The notes under the pieces: generated by a model | Told to the model about the DNA's origin: nothing | Databases searched by the model: none | The model's input: the letters and a program-made list of their open reading frames with translations, nothing else | Source: Chara braunii | Taxonomy: Eukaryota > Streptophyta > Charophyceae > Charales > Characeae | Length of the DNA stretch: 54,967 bases | Assembly: GCA_003427395.1 (NCBI GenBank) | Contig: BFEA01000119.1 | Span: forward strand, 1,467,427 to 1,522,393 | Reading direction: 5' to 3' | Position numbers and translations under genes: made by a program | Shown: positions 38,607-49,720 of the stretch, piece by piece | How the letters are laid out: every line of letters begins with the position of its first letter | Position numbering within the stretch: the first letter of the stretch is position 1

Positions 38607-39520
38607 GAGCATTGAAATGAATAAAGAAAAGAGCACGAATCTGGGCTACTACGCTTTGATACTGTACCTCTCTTCATTATTGCGGGCGTAGCCGCAACAT
38701 GTCCCCTAGTTTGCTTGTTTTCTTGTTTTGTGAGTTTCACGGCCGCTACTTTTTTTGTTTTTATGTTCTTCCCGTGAGAGTACCATATGGGACCCAGGCT
38801 CGGCAAAACTCGGAGCGCACTGAAATTTAGGGTTGGCAAAAACATGCTCGGAGGTACTAGTGGTTTAACGTAGATCCTATGTGTGATAACTATGAAAGGA
38901 GGTAACAATTCAAGCTGGAAAGTGATGTTCGAATGGAACAGGTGAACTCGTTGCTGCGCTGCTAAGAACCATCACAGGTTTTGCATGTGCAGTTCAGTCC
39001 TTTTATTCTACTTTCTTTTTCTCGATCTCATATTTTTGTGTTCTTGCTTTAGTCCCTGTTCTTCCTTTTCTTCGGCTTTAGTTCCCAAAAGAAATTGCCA
39101 CACTGCATTGATTTTTGCTTCCTCAGAAGATGCCTGAGGGCCTTCTCCTCAGGCCCTATGCCTCATTCATGCGAACGCTGTAGTCATTCACATCTGGCAA
39201 TAGAATGGCACTGCTTGAGAGCCACATTTGTGCTCTAATGGATGAGGCATGGGTCATGAAGAAAAGGCCTTTGGGCATCTTCTGTGAAAGGAAAAAGTAA
39301 TGCAGTGTGCTGGTGCTGCAAGGTGATGCACACAGTTGCCAATCGTAAGAGGATGTTGTGCCAATCACGTGAGGTGATTTTGAAAACTGGTCGGCACATG
39401 ATGGTCACGATTGAAGTGTTTTGCTTGACATTGTTGGAACAGGTCATAGTAATGGTGAGCATAACTTGTGTGCGTGTGCATGCATGTGATGTGTGTGCGT
39501 GTGTGTGTGTGTGCGCGCGT

Positions 39521-39551
<31 letters not shown>

Positions 39552-40093
39552 CAGGAGTTGCAGCCTGAATGTTGACCTTGCGTCTTGTTGTAAAGTGGAT
39601 TGATGCATGGTTGAAGAAATCCGGTTCCATTTCTTGCGGCACTATTTCCTGACTCCATGAACTTGGGGCTTTGTGGGGCAGGCAGTAGTAAAGAAGGCAT
39701 GGGAACTTTATCGTTGGAATTTTATGTGAAAGACACTTCATCTGGCCTCTCAATGAGCAGACAAAAAAGAGGTTGTGAAGTACTCAGTAACGGATGAATG
39801 CTGGTAAAATGGGAACTTGACTTGCCTTGATGACAAGTTGGGTGTTCTTCCTGTTTTGTTTTGTTTTTTTTTGTTTTGTTTTCTCGTTTTCTTTGGTTTT
39901 GTTTTGTTTTGTTTTGTTTTTTAATTTTCTGTAGCACGGGAGTGCTACTGGGGAGCCGGAGGGAATTTTTGATGTGGTTGAGAAGCCAAGGGGAGGTGAG
40001 TAGGTACATTCCATTTTCCCTACCTCTTGTACACCTGTGTGGTCTCCTATTTTCTGTTCTCTCGTATTTATTGTTACATGCACTGAGAAGCTG
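38607..40093. other. No gene seen; (GT)(CG)(GA) microsatellite at 39495-39547
   Basis: Mostly unique sequence with a compound microsatellite and a T/GTTTT-rich tract at 39850-39925. No conserved protein segment found on either strand. Confidence 0.6.
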
Positions 40094-41465
40094 TGTTATA
40101 CGATCCTGGTCATTTCCCAAGTGCAAATTCACAATGAAAGACAATGCCACCCAATTGCGAAAGAAATGAAAGCACTTGCAAAGAGATGAAGACCAGAGGA
40201 GAGAGAAAGAAGAAGAAGAAGAAGTACACCTGCAAGACCAATGACAATTCCCCCTTCTCTCTCCACCTTCCTCCTCCTCCAATCCGCCAATCTTATTCTT
40301 CTCTCAACAATAATAATAACAATGAATGGATGAACCCGAATCAATATCCGAAGTTCCCTCTTACTGCTGACTCAACTCACAACAACAGCAACAACAACAA
40401 CAACCAGTCCATAGCTATGGCTTCCCTCCTTCAGCCTCCTGTCTCATGCGTAGGCTATGGTGGACTAATGAGGGCCTTGCCCTTACGTCCAAAGGACAAC
40501 CCAAAGCAGCTATGGTGCTGCGCTGATGTCCAAAGGACAACACAAAGCAGCTATGCCACTGCTGACTGGTCTGCCATGCCTGACTCTGCCTCAAGCTTCC
40601 TTGGTGCCGCACTACCACAACTGGGGCCTTTCAGATGCATCGCCCAACAAGGTGATGAAGATGGTGTCTACCATAGCCAGGTAAGTGCCCCGCGACTCAC
40701 CTACCATGGCCCCTTCTTCCTCCTCCTCAAGCTGGACTGCTCGTCATAACCAGGCTGAGCGCCAGCGGCCCTTCACCTCCAAGCAGCGCTGCACCAGACC
40801 AGCGCTGCACTCCAGCGGCATGTCGCCAATCCTTGCACACCTCAAATGAGGAAGGGCTCTTTGCTATTCCTGGAGATATAGCGGCCTACCGGCCTCCTGG
40901 GCGGTGACTTCCTAGGCCTAGCGGCCTCCCAGCAACCGGTACCTCCTCCCTTTCGGAGGGAGACATCATTGCAGGCTCTGCTATCCTCCGCACAGGCCCT
41001 AGACCCGGGCTACTTGGACTGGTACCGGCCTACCGCTATCCTACCGCTACTGGGCCTCTGAAAATGCCAACTTTTTGTCTTCTTCTGCTCGGCCTCCAGT
41101 ACCCGACACTTCTACCACTACTTCAGTGGTACCGGCCTACCTGCTACTCGAGTGTTTTTCCCCTCTGCTCTAAGTGTCGCGGGCCTACCCCCGCTACTCA
41201 AGCGTTTTCCCCCCTGCAAACCTTCACAGTCACGGCCACAGGTGAGTACCGGCCCTGCGGGGCCTTGCAACCAACAAGTACCCTTGCGGGTCACACACAC
41301 TCAACCGACAAGCACTCAGACAGGCATGCAACCCCGCAGGCACGCACACACACACAAACATGGAAATCACAGCAGAATGCGGGAATTTCAATAAGGCATT
41401 CATTCCAGCGGCAAATCACAGAAATCAGCAGTGTTCTCAGTCTGTGCTTTTGGCGGGTCATTACA
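40094..41465 (-). repeat. Element 3 3' LTR
   Basis: Runs from TGTTATACGATCC to GGGTCATTACA on the + strand, with TG and CA ends. It matches 48421-49720 along most of its length, including the AATAATAATAACAATGAATG stretch and the GGCCTACCGCTA region. Confidence 0.88.
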
Positions 41466-41480
41466 TTACCCCCCTCTCAA
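41466..41480 (-). promoter_or_regulatory. Element 3 polypurine tract
   Basis: On the - strand GAGAGGGGGGTAA leads into the LTR start TGTAATGACCC. Confidence 0.75.
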
Positions 41481-41627
41481 GAGCGAGGTCCCTTCGAGCG
41501 AGTAACTCATTTAGAGTTGGCACAAAATGCATCGTAGGAGTAAATCAGAAAGAGAGACTTAGTAAGTCCGTGAGGAGTCATTTTTGCAACAAATTTAGCA
41601 GTCTGTCCCTCAGTGATCTGTCGTTCA

Positions 41628-42056
41628 TTAAGCGTTCACAACACGGGGAGCACTCTTTAGCAGCTCTTTTCGGTCGATCCAGAAGAATTCAGTCAACGGG
41701 TGATAGAGGAAGTGAACCTTGTACTGTCTGTTCCTCCCTCTACCCTCGTGAGAAACGATTCTGTCTATCTCATGACCGCCGTCAAGAGAGCGAGGTATCA
41801 TAGGGTCTCGGAAGGGAAAAGTTTTATCATCAATGTGTGGGAACAGTTTGGACGCATGAAAGATCGGGTACGTGCGAAGATGAGGCGGCACGTCAATCAC
41901 ATATGAAGGACCAAAATCATCCCTAACCACCTTCAGAATCTGCCAAGGGCCATAGTACAATGGAAGGAGCTTTCGTGATATGCCCTCTTCGTCAGGAAAC
42001 TCTGACATTTTGACCCAAACATAATCCCCTACTTTGAATTTTTCTTCTTTGCGCAA
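41628..42056 (-). pseudogene. Element 3 integrase C-terminal and chromodomain-like tail
   Basis: An open frame with FKVGDYVWVKMSEFP, RKLLPLYYGPWQILK and PPHLRTYPIFHASKLFP. The tail has HEIDRIVSHEGRGRNRQYKV and FFWIDRKELLKS. It is related to the element 1 tail in layout but distinct in sequence. It overlaps the previous integrase frame by 28 bp, a sign of a frameshift. Confidence 0.85.
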
Positions 42057-42514
42057 CTTGTTTTGATCATGGCATGCTGGCGCTTGTTCATGGCTGCAAT
42101 AACAGCTTTGAGCAAACGTGCGTACTTGGCATTGTAGCCAGGCATGCCGGGCATCAGACCAGGTGACCGTTCGGGGAACAGATAGGAGAGGGGATTACGC
42201 ATCGGCCATCCGTATTGCAACTGGTTTGGTGTCACGCCAGTTGCAGAGTGAATGGAGTTGTTATACAGTCCCTTCATTTTTTACAACTCCTTGTCCCACG
42301 TGTTCTGATCTGGAACAATCAATGTGCGAAGTAGTTGGATGACAGTCTGGTTGATCTCCTCGGCCAATCCATTGGCTTCGGGGTGTCGACCAGAAGTCTT
42401 GTTCAGTTTAATGTCATAGATTTGAGAGGTGAAGTCCTTCAAATCTTTGCTGATGAATCTGGTGTCCCGATCACTCACAATAGTTTTTGGGACGCTAAAC
42501 TGCAGAATCTACTG
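42029..42514 (-). pseudogene. Element 3 integrase core, downstream half
   Basis: SDRDTRFISKDLKDF and GRHPEANGLAEEINQ carry the second Asp and the Glu of the DDE core. A stop near 42281 splits it from YNNSIHSATGVTPNQLQYGW. Confidence 0.85.
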
Positions 42515-43324
42515 CTAATGGAATTCTTCAATGACAAGTTCAGTCGGGGCATGGGGAGGGAAAGGAATCAAGTTCAGAAATTTGGAAAAAAGGTCCACGA
42601 TGACCATGACTTTTGAATTTCCAGCCTCACTCACCTTTCCCATGTCCGTGAAGTAGATGGAAATTGATTCACCGGGTCCATCCGGAATGGGGAGGGGTCT
42701 CAGCAGACCATAAGGCAATTTGGAAAAAAGGTCCACGATGACCATGACTTTTGAATTTCCAGCCTCACTCACCTTTCCCATGTCTGTGAAGTCAATGGAA
42801 ATCGACTCACCGGGCCCATCCGGAATGGGGAGGGGTCTCAGCAGGCCATAAGGCTTATGCCTGTGGACCTTGGTTCTTTCGCATACCTGACATTCAACAA
42901 TAAATTTCTGAGCAGATCCTTTCATTCCTGGCCAATCAAACTGCTGCAGAAGGCTTCCATAAGTCTTCTCAAAGCCGAAGTGTCCACTCCGACCATGTGC
43001 CAAATCCAAGAAATGAGTCCGGAGAGGCGCATGGTTGGGTATACACAAACGATCAAACTTCCCATACCGGCGGAATACAAGACCCTCGCACTCATGAAAA
43101 TCAGGCTGACTGTTAGGGTCAGCCTTGAGCTGCTCAAGGATGGGACTAAGGTCCGGATCCTTGGCGGTGTGTTCGACCAGATCCTCCTTCAGTTTCCTTC
43201 GGAGGTCATACGAACCCACAAGGCAAGTCAAAAACTCAGGGTGACGCGACAAAGCATCAACAACGCGATTATTACAACCTTTCTTATGCTTCAATTCAAA
43301 ATTGTACACGTCAATGTCATGCAA
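42515..43324 (-). pseudogene. Element 3 RNase H end and integrase N-terminal half, with internal duplication
   Basis: RVVDALSRHPEFL ends RNase H. HGRSGHFGFEKT and CQVCERTKV form the HHCC zinc finger. SISIDFTDMG holds the first catalytic Asp. A 46-residue segment (PYGLLRPLPIPDGPG to VMVIVDLFSK) occurs twice in a row in frame. In the copy nearer the C-terminus the Asp reads Tyr (SISIYFTDMG). Confidence 0.88.
42581..42856 (-). repeat. In-frame 138-bp tandem duplication in integrase
   Basis: Units at 42581-42718 and 42719-42856 have an exact 138-bp offset and about six visible mismatches. Because 138 is a multiple of three the reading frame stays open. Confidence 0.92.
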
Positions 43325-43360
43325 CCAGCGGGTCAGCGTAGGAGAGAGATCAGTTTGTGT

Positions 43361-44160
43361 CTAACTCCACTGCAAAGTCTGATGATCTGAGTAGACCTTG
43401 AAGTGCAGATCCAAGAGGTAGTGCTTCCAATGTGTGAGTGCCTCGCGCATGGCGTAGAGCTCACGCATGTATGTGGAGGTAGCTACCTTGTGGCTGGGCA
43501 TGGGTTTGCTGTAATATTCGAGCAGACGCAGTCCATCACCATCATCTAGTTGCAACACTGTACCAATCCCAAACTGGCTCGCATCCGTAGTGATTACGAA
43601 TGTGAGGTTGGGATCCGCAATGCGGAGCACATGATGACTCACCAATGCCTCTTTTAAGGCTTGGAACGCAGTCTCACACTTCTCACACCACACATAGGCA
43701 ACATTCTTACTGGTTAGTCTCGAGAGTGGGTGAGCAATGACAGAAAATTTTGGCACAAACTTTCGGTAGTACGAGGCAAAACCAAGAAAAGAACGCAGTT
43801 CGCGTACGTTCGCTGGTTGAGGCCGATTTCGTATGACCTCCACCTTGGTTGCCTCCGGCTCAAGGCCGTTTTCAGACAACCGGTGCCCAAGATAGATGAC
43901 GCTGTCCCTTCCGAACTCAGATTTCTCTAAGTTGAGGTGCAGTTGTGCCTCCTTGAGGACCTGCAAGACCTCCTCAAGGTGCTTGAGGTGCTCTTCCATG
44001 GGCTTGCTGAAAATCAGAATATCATCAAGGTACACAACCACAAACCTGTTNAGCTGATGGCGGAGTACCTTGTCCATGAGGCTCTGAAATGTGGCTGGTG
44101 CATTTGTAAGATCGAAGGGCTTTACGATGAATTCGTATTGCCCATCGCGTGTTCGCGTGT
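43361..44160 (-). pseudogene. Element 3 reverse transcriptase (C-terminal part) and RNase H
   Basis: [20 protein letters not shown] carries the RT active site. YLGHRLSENGLE and LRSFLGFASYYRKFVPKFS form the connection. VITTDASQFGIGTVL, YMRELYAMREALTHWKHY and YSDHQTLQW are RNase H. A stop after QWS at 43361 separates it from the rest of RNase H. One n lies at 44051. Confidence 0.92.
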
Positions 44161-44418
44161 CTTGAATGCAGTTTTGTGCTGGTCACTCGTATCAACTTCA
44201 ATCTGGTGGTAGCCAGATTTGACGTCGATCTTGGAGAAGACCTTGCACCCACCTGCATCATCTAGCATATCATCTATACGAGGCAAGGGATACGCGTTCT
44301 TTCGGTTGATACGATTTAGGCCACGATAGTTAATGCACATTCGGAGTTTGCCTCCTTTCTTCGGCACAAACAGGACAGGTGCACCGAACTCGAGACTCGC
44401 TACGCCTAATCCATCCAC
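44122..44418 (-). pseudogene. Element 3 reverse transcriptase, N-terminal part
   Basis: [34 protein letters not shown] and [15 protein letters not shown] are the early RT blocks. A frameshift near 44160 leads into the downstream RT frame. Confidence 0.9.
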
Positions 44419-44430
44419 GAGATCATGTCA

Positions 44431-45260
44431 TCAATCTGCCTCCTCAACGGAGCCCTTTGGAGGAACACTCCATTCTATTATCTCGATCTTGTGTTTGATC
44501 GGACGCTCGGGAACTCCACGAGGTTCGAGCAAAACTTCAGGAAATCGATCTAATAGCTGGCGAATGTTTGTTGGGACTTCCGATGGAGGATCGTCCTCAT
44601 CAGGAGAAAGAAAATCAGTTTGAGAATTTAAAACAATTACAATCGGATTCGAAGTACTTGGATCAGAATTAGAGGGATTATTCACAGTAGAAGTAGATGG
44701 ATTAGAAGTAGAGGCAATAAAAGCAGAGTTACTTACCGAGGTAGAAAATGCAGCAAAAGTAGAAGGCACATGGAGAGGCTTTACAAAAGCTACATGTACA
44801 TGCTCAACTTCCTTGTGCCTGCGCACTGATTTGGAGAATTTGTTTGCACTTAGAAGAGTCACAGGGGACTCGCGCGTGGACGGTACACTCGTTCCTCTTG
44901 GTATCACGCACCAGGAACTGATTGTCCGCCCACGTGGTCCTTAGGCAATGAGTTTTCAACCAGCCCAAGCCAATGACCGCGTCGAACGGACACTTGTCCG
45001 TGACATAAAAGTTGAGCTCATGTGTGATAGTGCGGTCCTTGTCAAAGGTGACGCACAACAGTTCCGCTTGCTTCATTCCCAGGCCCGCCCGCACACCCTT
45101 GACAACATGTGTAGAGGTGACAACCTCTTGGTTGCCCACCTGGGTCTGACAAGGGTTCTGCAGTTCCACTTGCTTCAATTCCAGGCCCGCCTTACGAATC
45201 CCGTTAGGAGAAAAGAAATTAGCGGTTGACTATCCATCAGCACGCGGATGTATCGTCGAT
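44431..45260 (-). pseudogene. Element 3 protease and linker to RT
   Basis: RYIRVLMDS near 45220-45252 starts the protease active site, where a one-base shift changes frame. NFFSPNGIRKAGL continues in the other frame. CPFDAVIGLGWLKTH is the second protease motif. A Ser/Thr/Pro-rich linker follows, then TNIRQLLDRFPEVLLEPRGV, typical of the region before RT. Confidence 0.78.
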
Positions 45261-46222
45261 TAATGAGCAGTTTAAGGAAGGTGAGCTCCACACTCCCTTG
45301 AACACGGCGTTGCTGCTTGAGCTGCAGCCAATGTTCCATGTGAGTGTGGAAGTAAACTTCCTTAGACTCCTCCCAAGGCTCAGTGTATAGTACATGAACT
45401 GCAGCAGCCTTGGAATCAGCGTCTTTTCGGGATTAAAAGTAGGCTGTTGATCAAAATCAGGCTCATTAGAGGTGCCTGCAACTGATATTCCAGCTTCCCT
45501 TGTTGTCGGGAGTGCTGATGACTCCTCTACGCCCTTTGCTTGTTTCCCTGAAGTCTATAACAGTCCTGCACAGCATGCCCAGGCTTTTGACAATGCAGGC
45601 TTTTGACAATGCAGGCATATGCGCAGTTTAGGTCTTTCCCATTCCTTTTGATGGATACGGAGGGATTCCCAAGGCTTGGTAGATGCGTCCTCCGGTTTCT
45701 CAGGGATCTTTGCATTTTTGGGGAGGTGGACAACAGTTCCCCTACCCGAACCACGGTTAGGCCCCTTGGTTGAAGCAGTCTTTTTTGAACGCATTAAGTT
45801 TTTCATCTTCGTTCACGTCAGACTCGATGGCTGATGTGGAACAGCCCATATCGGAGTCCGGCTCTAGATCGTCATCTTGAGACAGATCATCCGCATAGGA
45901 CTGATCTTCAGCCTCCCGATGTTCATGCAGTGCAAGCTGGTTGCTGCTTCCATACCGCTTGCGTTGTGGTTTTCCACCTGCAGCGGGCGCCTTCTTACGC
46001 CTGGCGAGGTCCTTGGCCTCTAGGTTGACTAGGTCCGTCATGAGCTCTCGCCAAGTAGTATGGTCTTCGAGTCCTAGTCAGGGAGAGGTATTCTTGAAGG
46101 GCCACTCCCATGACTACATCCATACAAGACACGTTGGTCATCCCCAGATCTGGAGTAGTGAACAGGCCAGTCAAGTGCTGTTCCAAAGCTTGCATGGAGG
46201 ATCTTGGAGGCCCGGCCTCACA
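45261..46222 (-). pseudogene. Element 3 gag, C-terminal half
   Basis: From 46222 downward: MQALEQHLTGLFTTPDLGMT and VSCMDVVMGVALQEYLSL, then in a second frame DLVNLEAKDLARRKKAPAAG and an acidic stretch. A knuckle-like CQKPGHAVQDC lies near 45590. A small duplication (TTTTGACAATGCAGG, about 45584-45610) sits at the knuckle. The N-terminal part is missing on this strand. Confidence 0.75.
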
Positions 46223-48300
46223 GGTAAGTGCCGTGTGACCTGGTACTGCCCGTGGGAGGTTGCTTGGTACTTCATGGCCTGTTCGGGGTGTGCTGGGCTC
46301 TCTTCCTCTTCTCTGCGGTCTTGGTTGTGTGTGTGAGCATGTGGATTGCTTTCTCACCTGATGGATGGATGGATGATGTATCTGTTCTAAACGACATATC
46401 TTTCTACGGTGCATTGTCTTTTCATTTCTGAACGGCTGTAGGGGTAAGTTCTTGCTGAAAGTTGTCTTTTCCTTTTCAGTACAGTAGAGGCAGTTTGGGA
46501 CTGACATGGTACCCCTATCTTGTTGGTCCTGGTCCACGACCTACTTGGGATCCCTCGGGACCCAGTGGGACCAGGCCCAACGGGACAGGACCTTTTGGGC
46601 CCAAATCTGTTGCGGCCTGTGCATTTCTTTGCTGCGCTGAACTTGGGGGACATACGGCTAGCAAGGGCATTCCTTTCAAGGGGATCTTGACTGGTCTTAC
46701 CGCCTGTTATCACATAGAGCCCCACGTCTGGCTCGGCGACCGTCTGCACCCCTCTAAACCTCCATTGCTGCAGTTAGTTTTCTTCTGCTGATCTATTGTG
46801 ATGCATGGGCCTTGTCAGGTTAGACAAGAGGGGATCTCCAGCTAATCTGATCGGGCCCGTTCTATAAGTCAGCCCTCTCTTCCGGTTTTTTTTTTTTTTT
46901 AAATTCCGCTGCGTGCCATTCTCTGAGTCCAAATGAATTGCCGCTCCGGCTAGGAGTTCTACCTTCTTCTCTGTGTGATTTCCTGCTTGTTTCTTCCATC
47001 TGAACTATCTATGTCCGGTATCGAGACGCGTGCGCAGACAGCTGAGAGAGAGAGAAGGGAGAGAGAAGGTGGCAAGAGGAGTGTTCGTCCAAACGTAACG
47101 AGAGAGCGGACCCCTCTTGAGAGATCTACTGACACCCCTTCCTCCGGCATGGCAAACATCACATCTGCCCAATGGCAGGCCATGCTGGATGCAGCAGATG
47201 AGAACGACATGTCGTGCAGAGGGAAAGGGAGGCAGAGGCAGCAGCCAGAGCCGCCAACATTGCTGATCAGGTGGCCCTCCTTCAGATCCCGGAAGCCAAT
47301 GCAGACCGGTTCCAGGAGGGACTAGCTGCTGCCGTAGCAGCCTTGGTTCGACTGCGGACCTTGGAAGACCTTGAGTCCCGTGTGACAGCAATAGAGCAGC
47401 GAAACCAAGAGTTGCAGGCTGAGATACTCAGCCTCAAACAGTCCAAACTGTCGGCCGCCCGCCCTCTTGACCCTCGGTCTGCCGCAGTCCCAATCTCTCA
47501 ATCCAACGCAGTCCTCATGACAAGGGCAAGTGGAACTGTGACGAGCGCAGGAACCAGTGCCAGCTCCTCGAGCGGCAGCGCCGGCAGTTCTGCACTAGTC
47601 ATAGTTCCTGCAGGGACATCAGCCCAAAACGCCACAGTCCTCACTGGCGTTCAGTACAACGGTCCCGTAGTGCACAAGCGGGCGGCCACTCTGTCGTCCA
47701 AGTACGACGGGAAAGCGGACATCACCTCCTGGGTTAGTTCCATGCGGTCATACTTCGAGGTCATGCGACCATCGCAAGAACAACGAAGCATGATCATGGG
47801 GACTAATACTGAGCCCGCCGTACGGAATCCCATTGAGCTGCAAGCTGTTGCTGCAGGTTATGAAAGAATTGACCTGACTGAGTGGCTGAAAGTAACCCCG
47901 GTACGCACCCTTGAGGACCTTCTCATCACACGGTATCAAGACAAGCACGCTGCACTCAAGGCTAGGCTGAAGCTTGAGGCCCTTTCCTACACCCCTGTTG
48001 CAAAGCTGGATCCCCCGTCGATGTCTGAAGACCAAAGTAGCAACTTGCAGCAATCCGATGCAGATATGCCAGCCTCCGATCAAGTCTCCATCTTGAGGGG
48101 AAGCCCAAAAGTCACTCAATGTCTTCTTGAAGTGCAGATTCCAGGTGCGAGTACCTCTCCCTCTCTACTCCCTCTTGCTTACTCCAATCAGCGTCCTTTG
48201 TGTCTCGCCACCCCATCCATTCACTCAGTCAACCTGGTCAGGTCAAATGTCGACCCTACATGACCTAACCAGGTTGGGGCAGTGTCCACATACCTCACTG
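46223..48300 (+). pseudogene. gag N-terminal half on the opposite strand (47011-48050) with leader
   Basis: A + strand frame starts MSGIETRAQTAERERRE at 47011. After a frame change near 47150-47213 it continues VQREREAEAAARAANIADQV, then VTAIEQRNQELQAEILSLKQ (coiled coil) and a Ser/Gly-rich linker. SSKYDGKADITSWVSSMRSY is a Gag-domain start, and PVRTLEDLLITRYQDKHAAL and KARLKLEAL come before 47970. No CCHC knuckle or pol follows. It ends about where element 3's - strand gag would begin, so it may be the missing half, inverted. About 790 bp of leader-like sequence with a T run at 46887 precede it. Confidence 0.7.
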
Positions 48301-48400
48301 CCCCACTGAACCCTAACTTCCAACCCTAATCCGAGATTAGGTTAGCCCTGACCTAACTCGGTATTAGGTTTAGGGTGACTAACACCTCTCGCCAGCAAGT

Positions 48401-48418
48401 AATTCCGCACCGATACCA
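48401..48418 (-). promoter_or_regulatory. Element 3 primer-binding site (initiator Met tRNA type)
   Basis: On the - strand TGGTATCGGTGCGGAATT follows the 5' LTR end. The first nine bases equal the PBS of elements 1 and 2, again with G at position 8. Confidence 0.78.
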
Positions 48419-48420
48419 AT

Positions 48421-49720
48421 CGTTACGATCCTGGTAATTTCCCAAGTGCAAATTCACAATGAAAGACAATGCCTTCCAATTGCGAAAGAAATGAAAGCAC
48501 TTTCAAAGAGATAAAGACCAGAGGAGAGAGAAAGAAGAAGAAGAAGAAGAAGTATACCAGCAAGACCAATGACAATTCCCTCTTCTCTTTCCTCCTTCCT
48601 CCTCCTCCTTCAATCCGCCAATCTTATTCTTCTCTCAACGATAATAATAACAATGAATGGATGAACCAGAATCAATATCATAAGTTCCCTCTTACTGTTG
48701 ACTCAACTCACAACAACAACAACAACAACAACAACAATTAGTCCACCATAGCTATGGCTTCCCTCCTTCAGCCTCCTCTCTCATTCATAGGCTATGGCGG
48801 ACTAATGAGGGCCTTGCCCTGACGTCCAAAGGACAACCTAAAGCAGCTATGGTGCTGCGCTGATGTCCAAAGGACAACACAAAGCAGCTATGCCGCTGCT
48901 GACTGGTCCGCCATGCCTGACTCTGCCTCAAGCTTCCTTGGTGCCGCACTTCCCCAACTGGGGCCTTCCAGATGTACAGGCCAACAAGGTGATGAAGATG
49001 GTGTCTACCATAGCCAGGTAAGTGCCCCGTCGCTCTCCTACTATGCCCCCTTCTTCCTCAAGGTGGACTGCTCGGCATAACCAGGCTGAGCTCCAGCGGC
49101 CCTTCACCTCCAAGCAGCGCTGCACCAGACCAGCGCTGCGCTCCAGCAGCATGCCGCCAATCCTTGCACAGCGCAAATGAGGAAGTTCTTCCTGGAGATA
49201 TAGCGGCCTACCGGCCTCCTGGGCGGTGACTTCCTAGGCCGAGCGGTCTCCCAGCAACCGGCACGTCCTCCCTTTCGGAGGGAAACATCATTGCAGGCTC
49301 TGCTATCCTCCGCACAGGCCCTAGACCCGGGCTACTTGGACTGGTACCGGCCTACCGCTANCCTACCGCTACTGGGCCTCTAAAAATGCCAACTTTTTGT
49401 CTTCTTCTGCTCGGCCTCCAGTACCCGACACTTCTACCATGACTTCAGTGGTACCGGCCTACCTGCCGCGGGCAGTGTTTTCCCCCCTGCAACCCTTCAC
49501 AGTCACGGCCACAGGTAAGTACCGGCCCTGCGGGGCCTTGCAACCAACAAGTACCCTTGCGGGTCACACACACACTCAACCGACAAGCACTCAGACAGGC
49601 ATGCAACACACAGACATGGAAATCACAGCAGAATGCGGGAATTTCAACAAGGCATTCATTCCAGCTGCAAATCCCAGATATCAGCAGTGTTCTCAGTCTG
49701 TGTTTTTGGTGGGTCATTTA
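48421..49720 (-). repeat. Element 3 5' LTR
   Basis: Matches 40094-41465 with substitutions and several deletions, for example around 49465-49490. One n lies at 49362. The right end reads GGGTCATTTA where the other LTR has GGGTCATTACA. Confidence 0.85.

Larger units (their letters stand above)
40094..49720 (-). mobile_element. Element 3: Ty3/Gypsy LTR retrotransposon with rearranged gag
   Basis: Two LTRs (40094-41465 and about 48421-49720) flank a - strand pol with protease, RT, RNase H, integrase and chromodomain-like tail. A PBS follows the 5' LTR and a G-rich PPT precedes the 3' LTR. The gag C-terminal half is on the - strand up to about 46222. A + strand gag N-terminal half occupies 47011-48050. 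No target-site duplication was found. Stops and frameshifts make it inactive as read. It lies downstream of SEC31 exon 9, probably in the next intron. Confidence 0.88.

Noticed and set aside
38408-38620. Small gene with two PGSLNY.MSAQIAY repeats
   Set aside because: The conservation reflects a DNA duplication; there is no upstream or downstream gene structure and a TATA-like motif lies on the other strand.
48300-48380. Telomere-like CCCTAA and TTTAGGG words
   Set aside because: Only isolated, irregular units within the element 3 leader; not a telomere tract.
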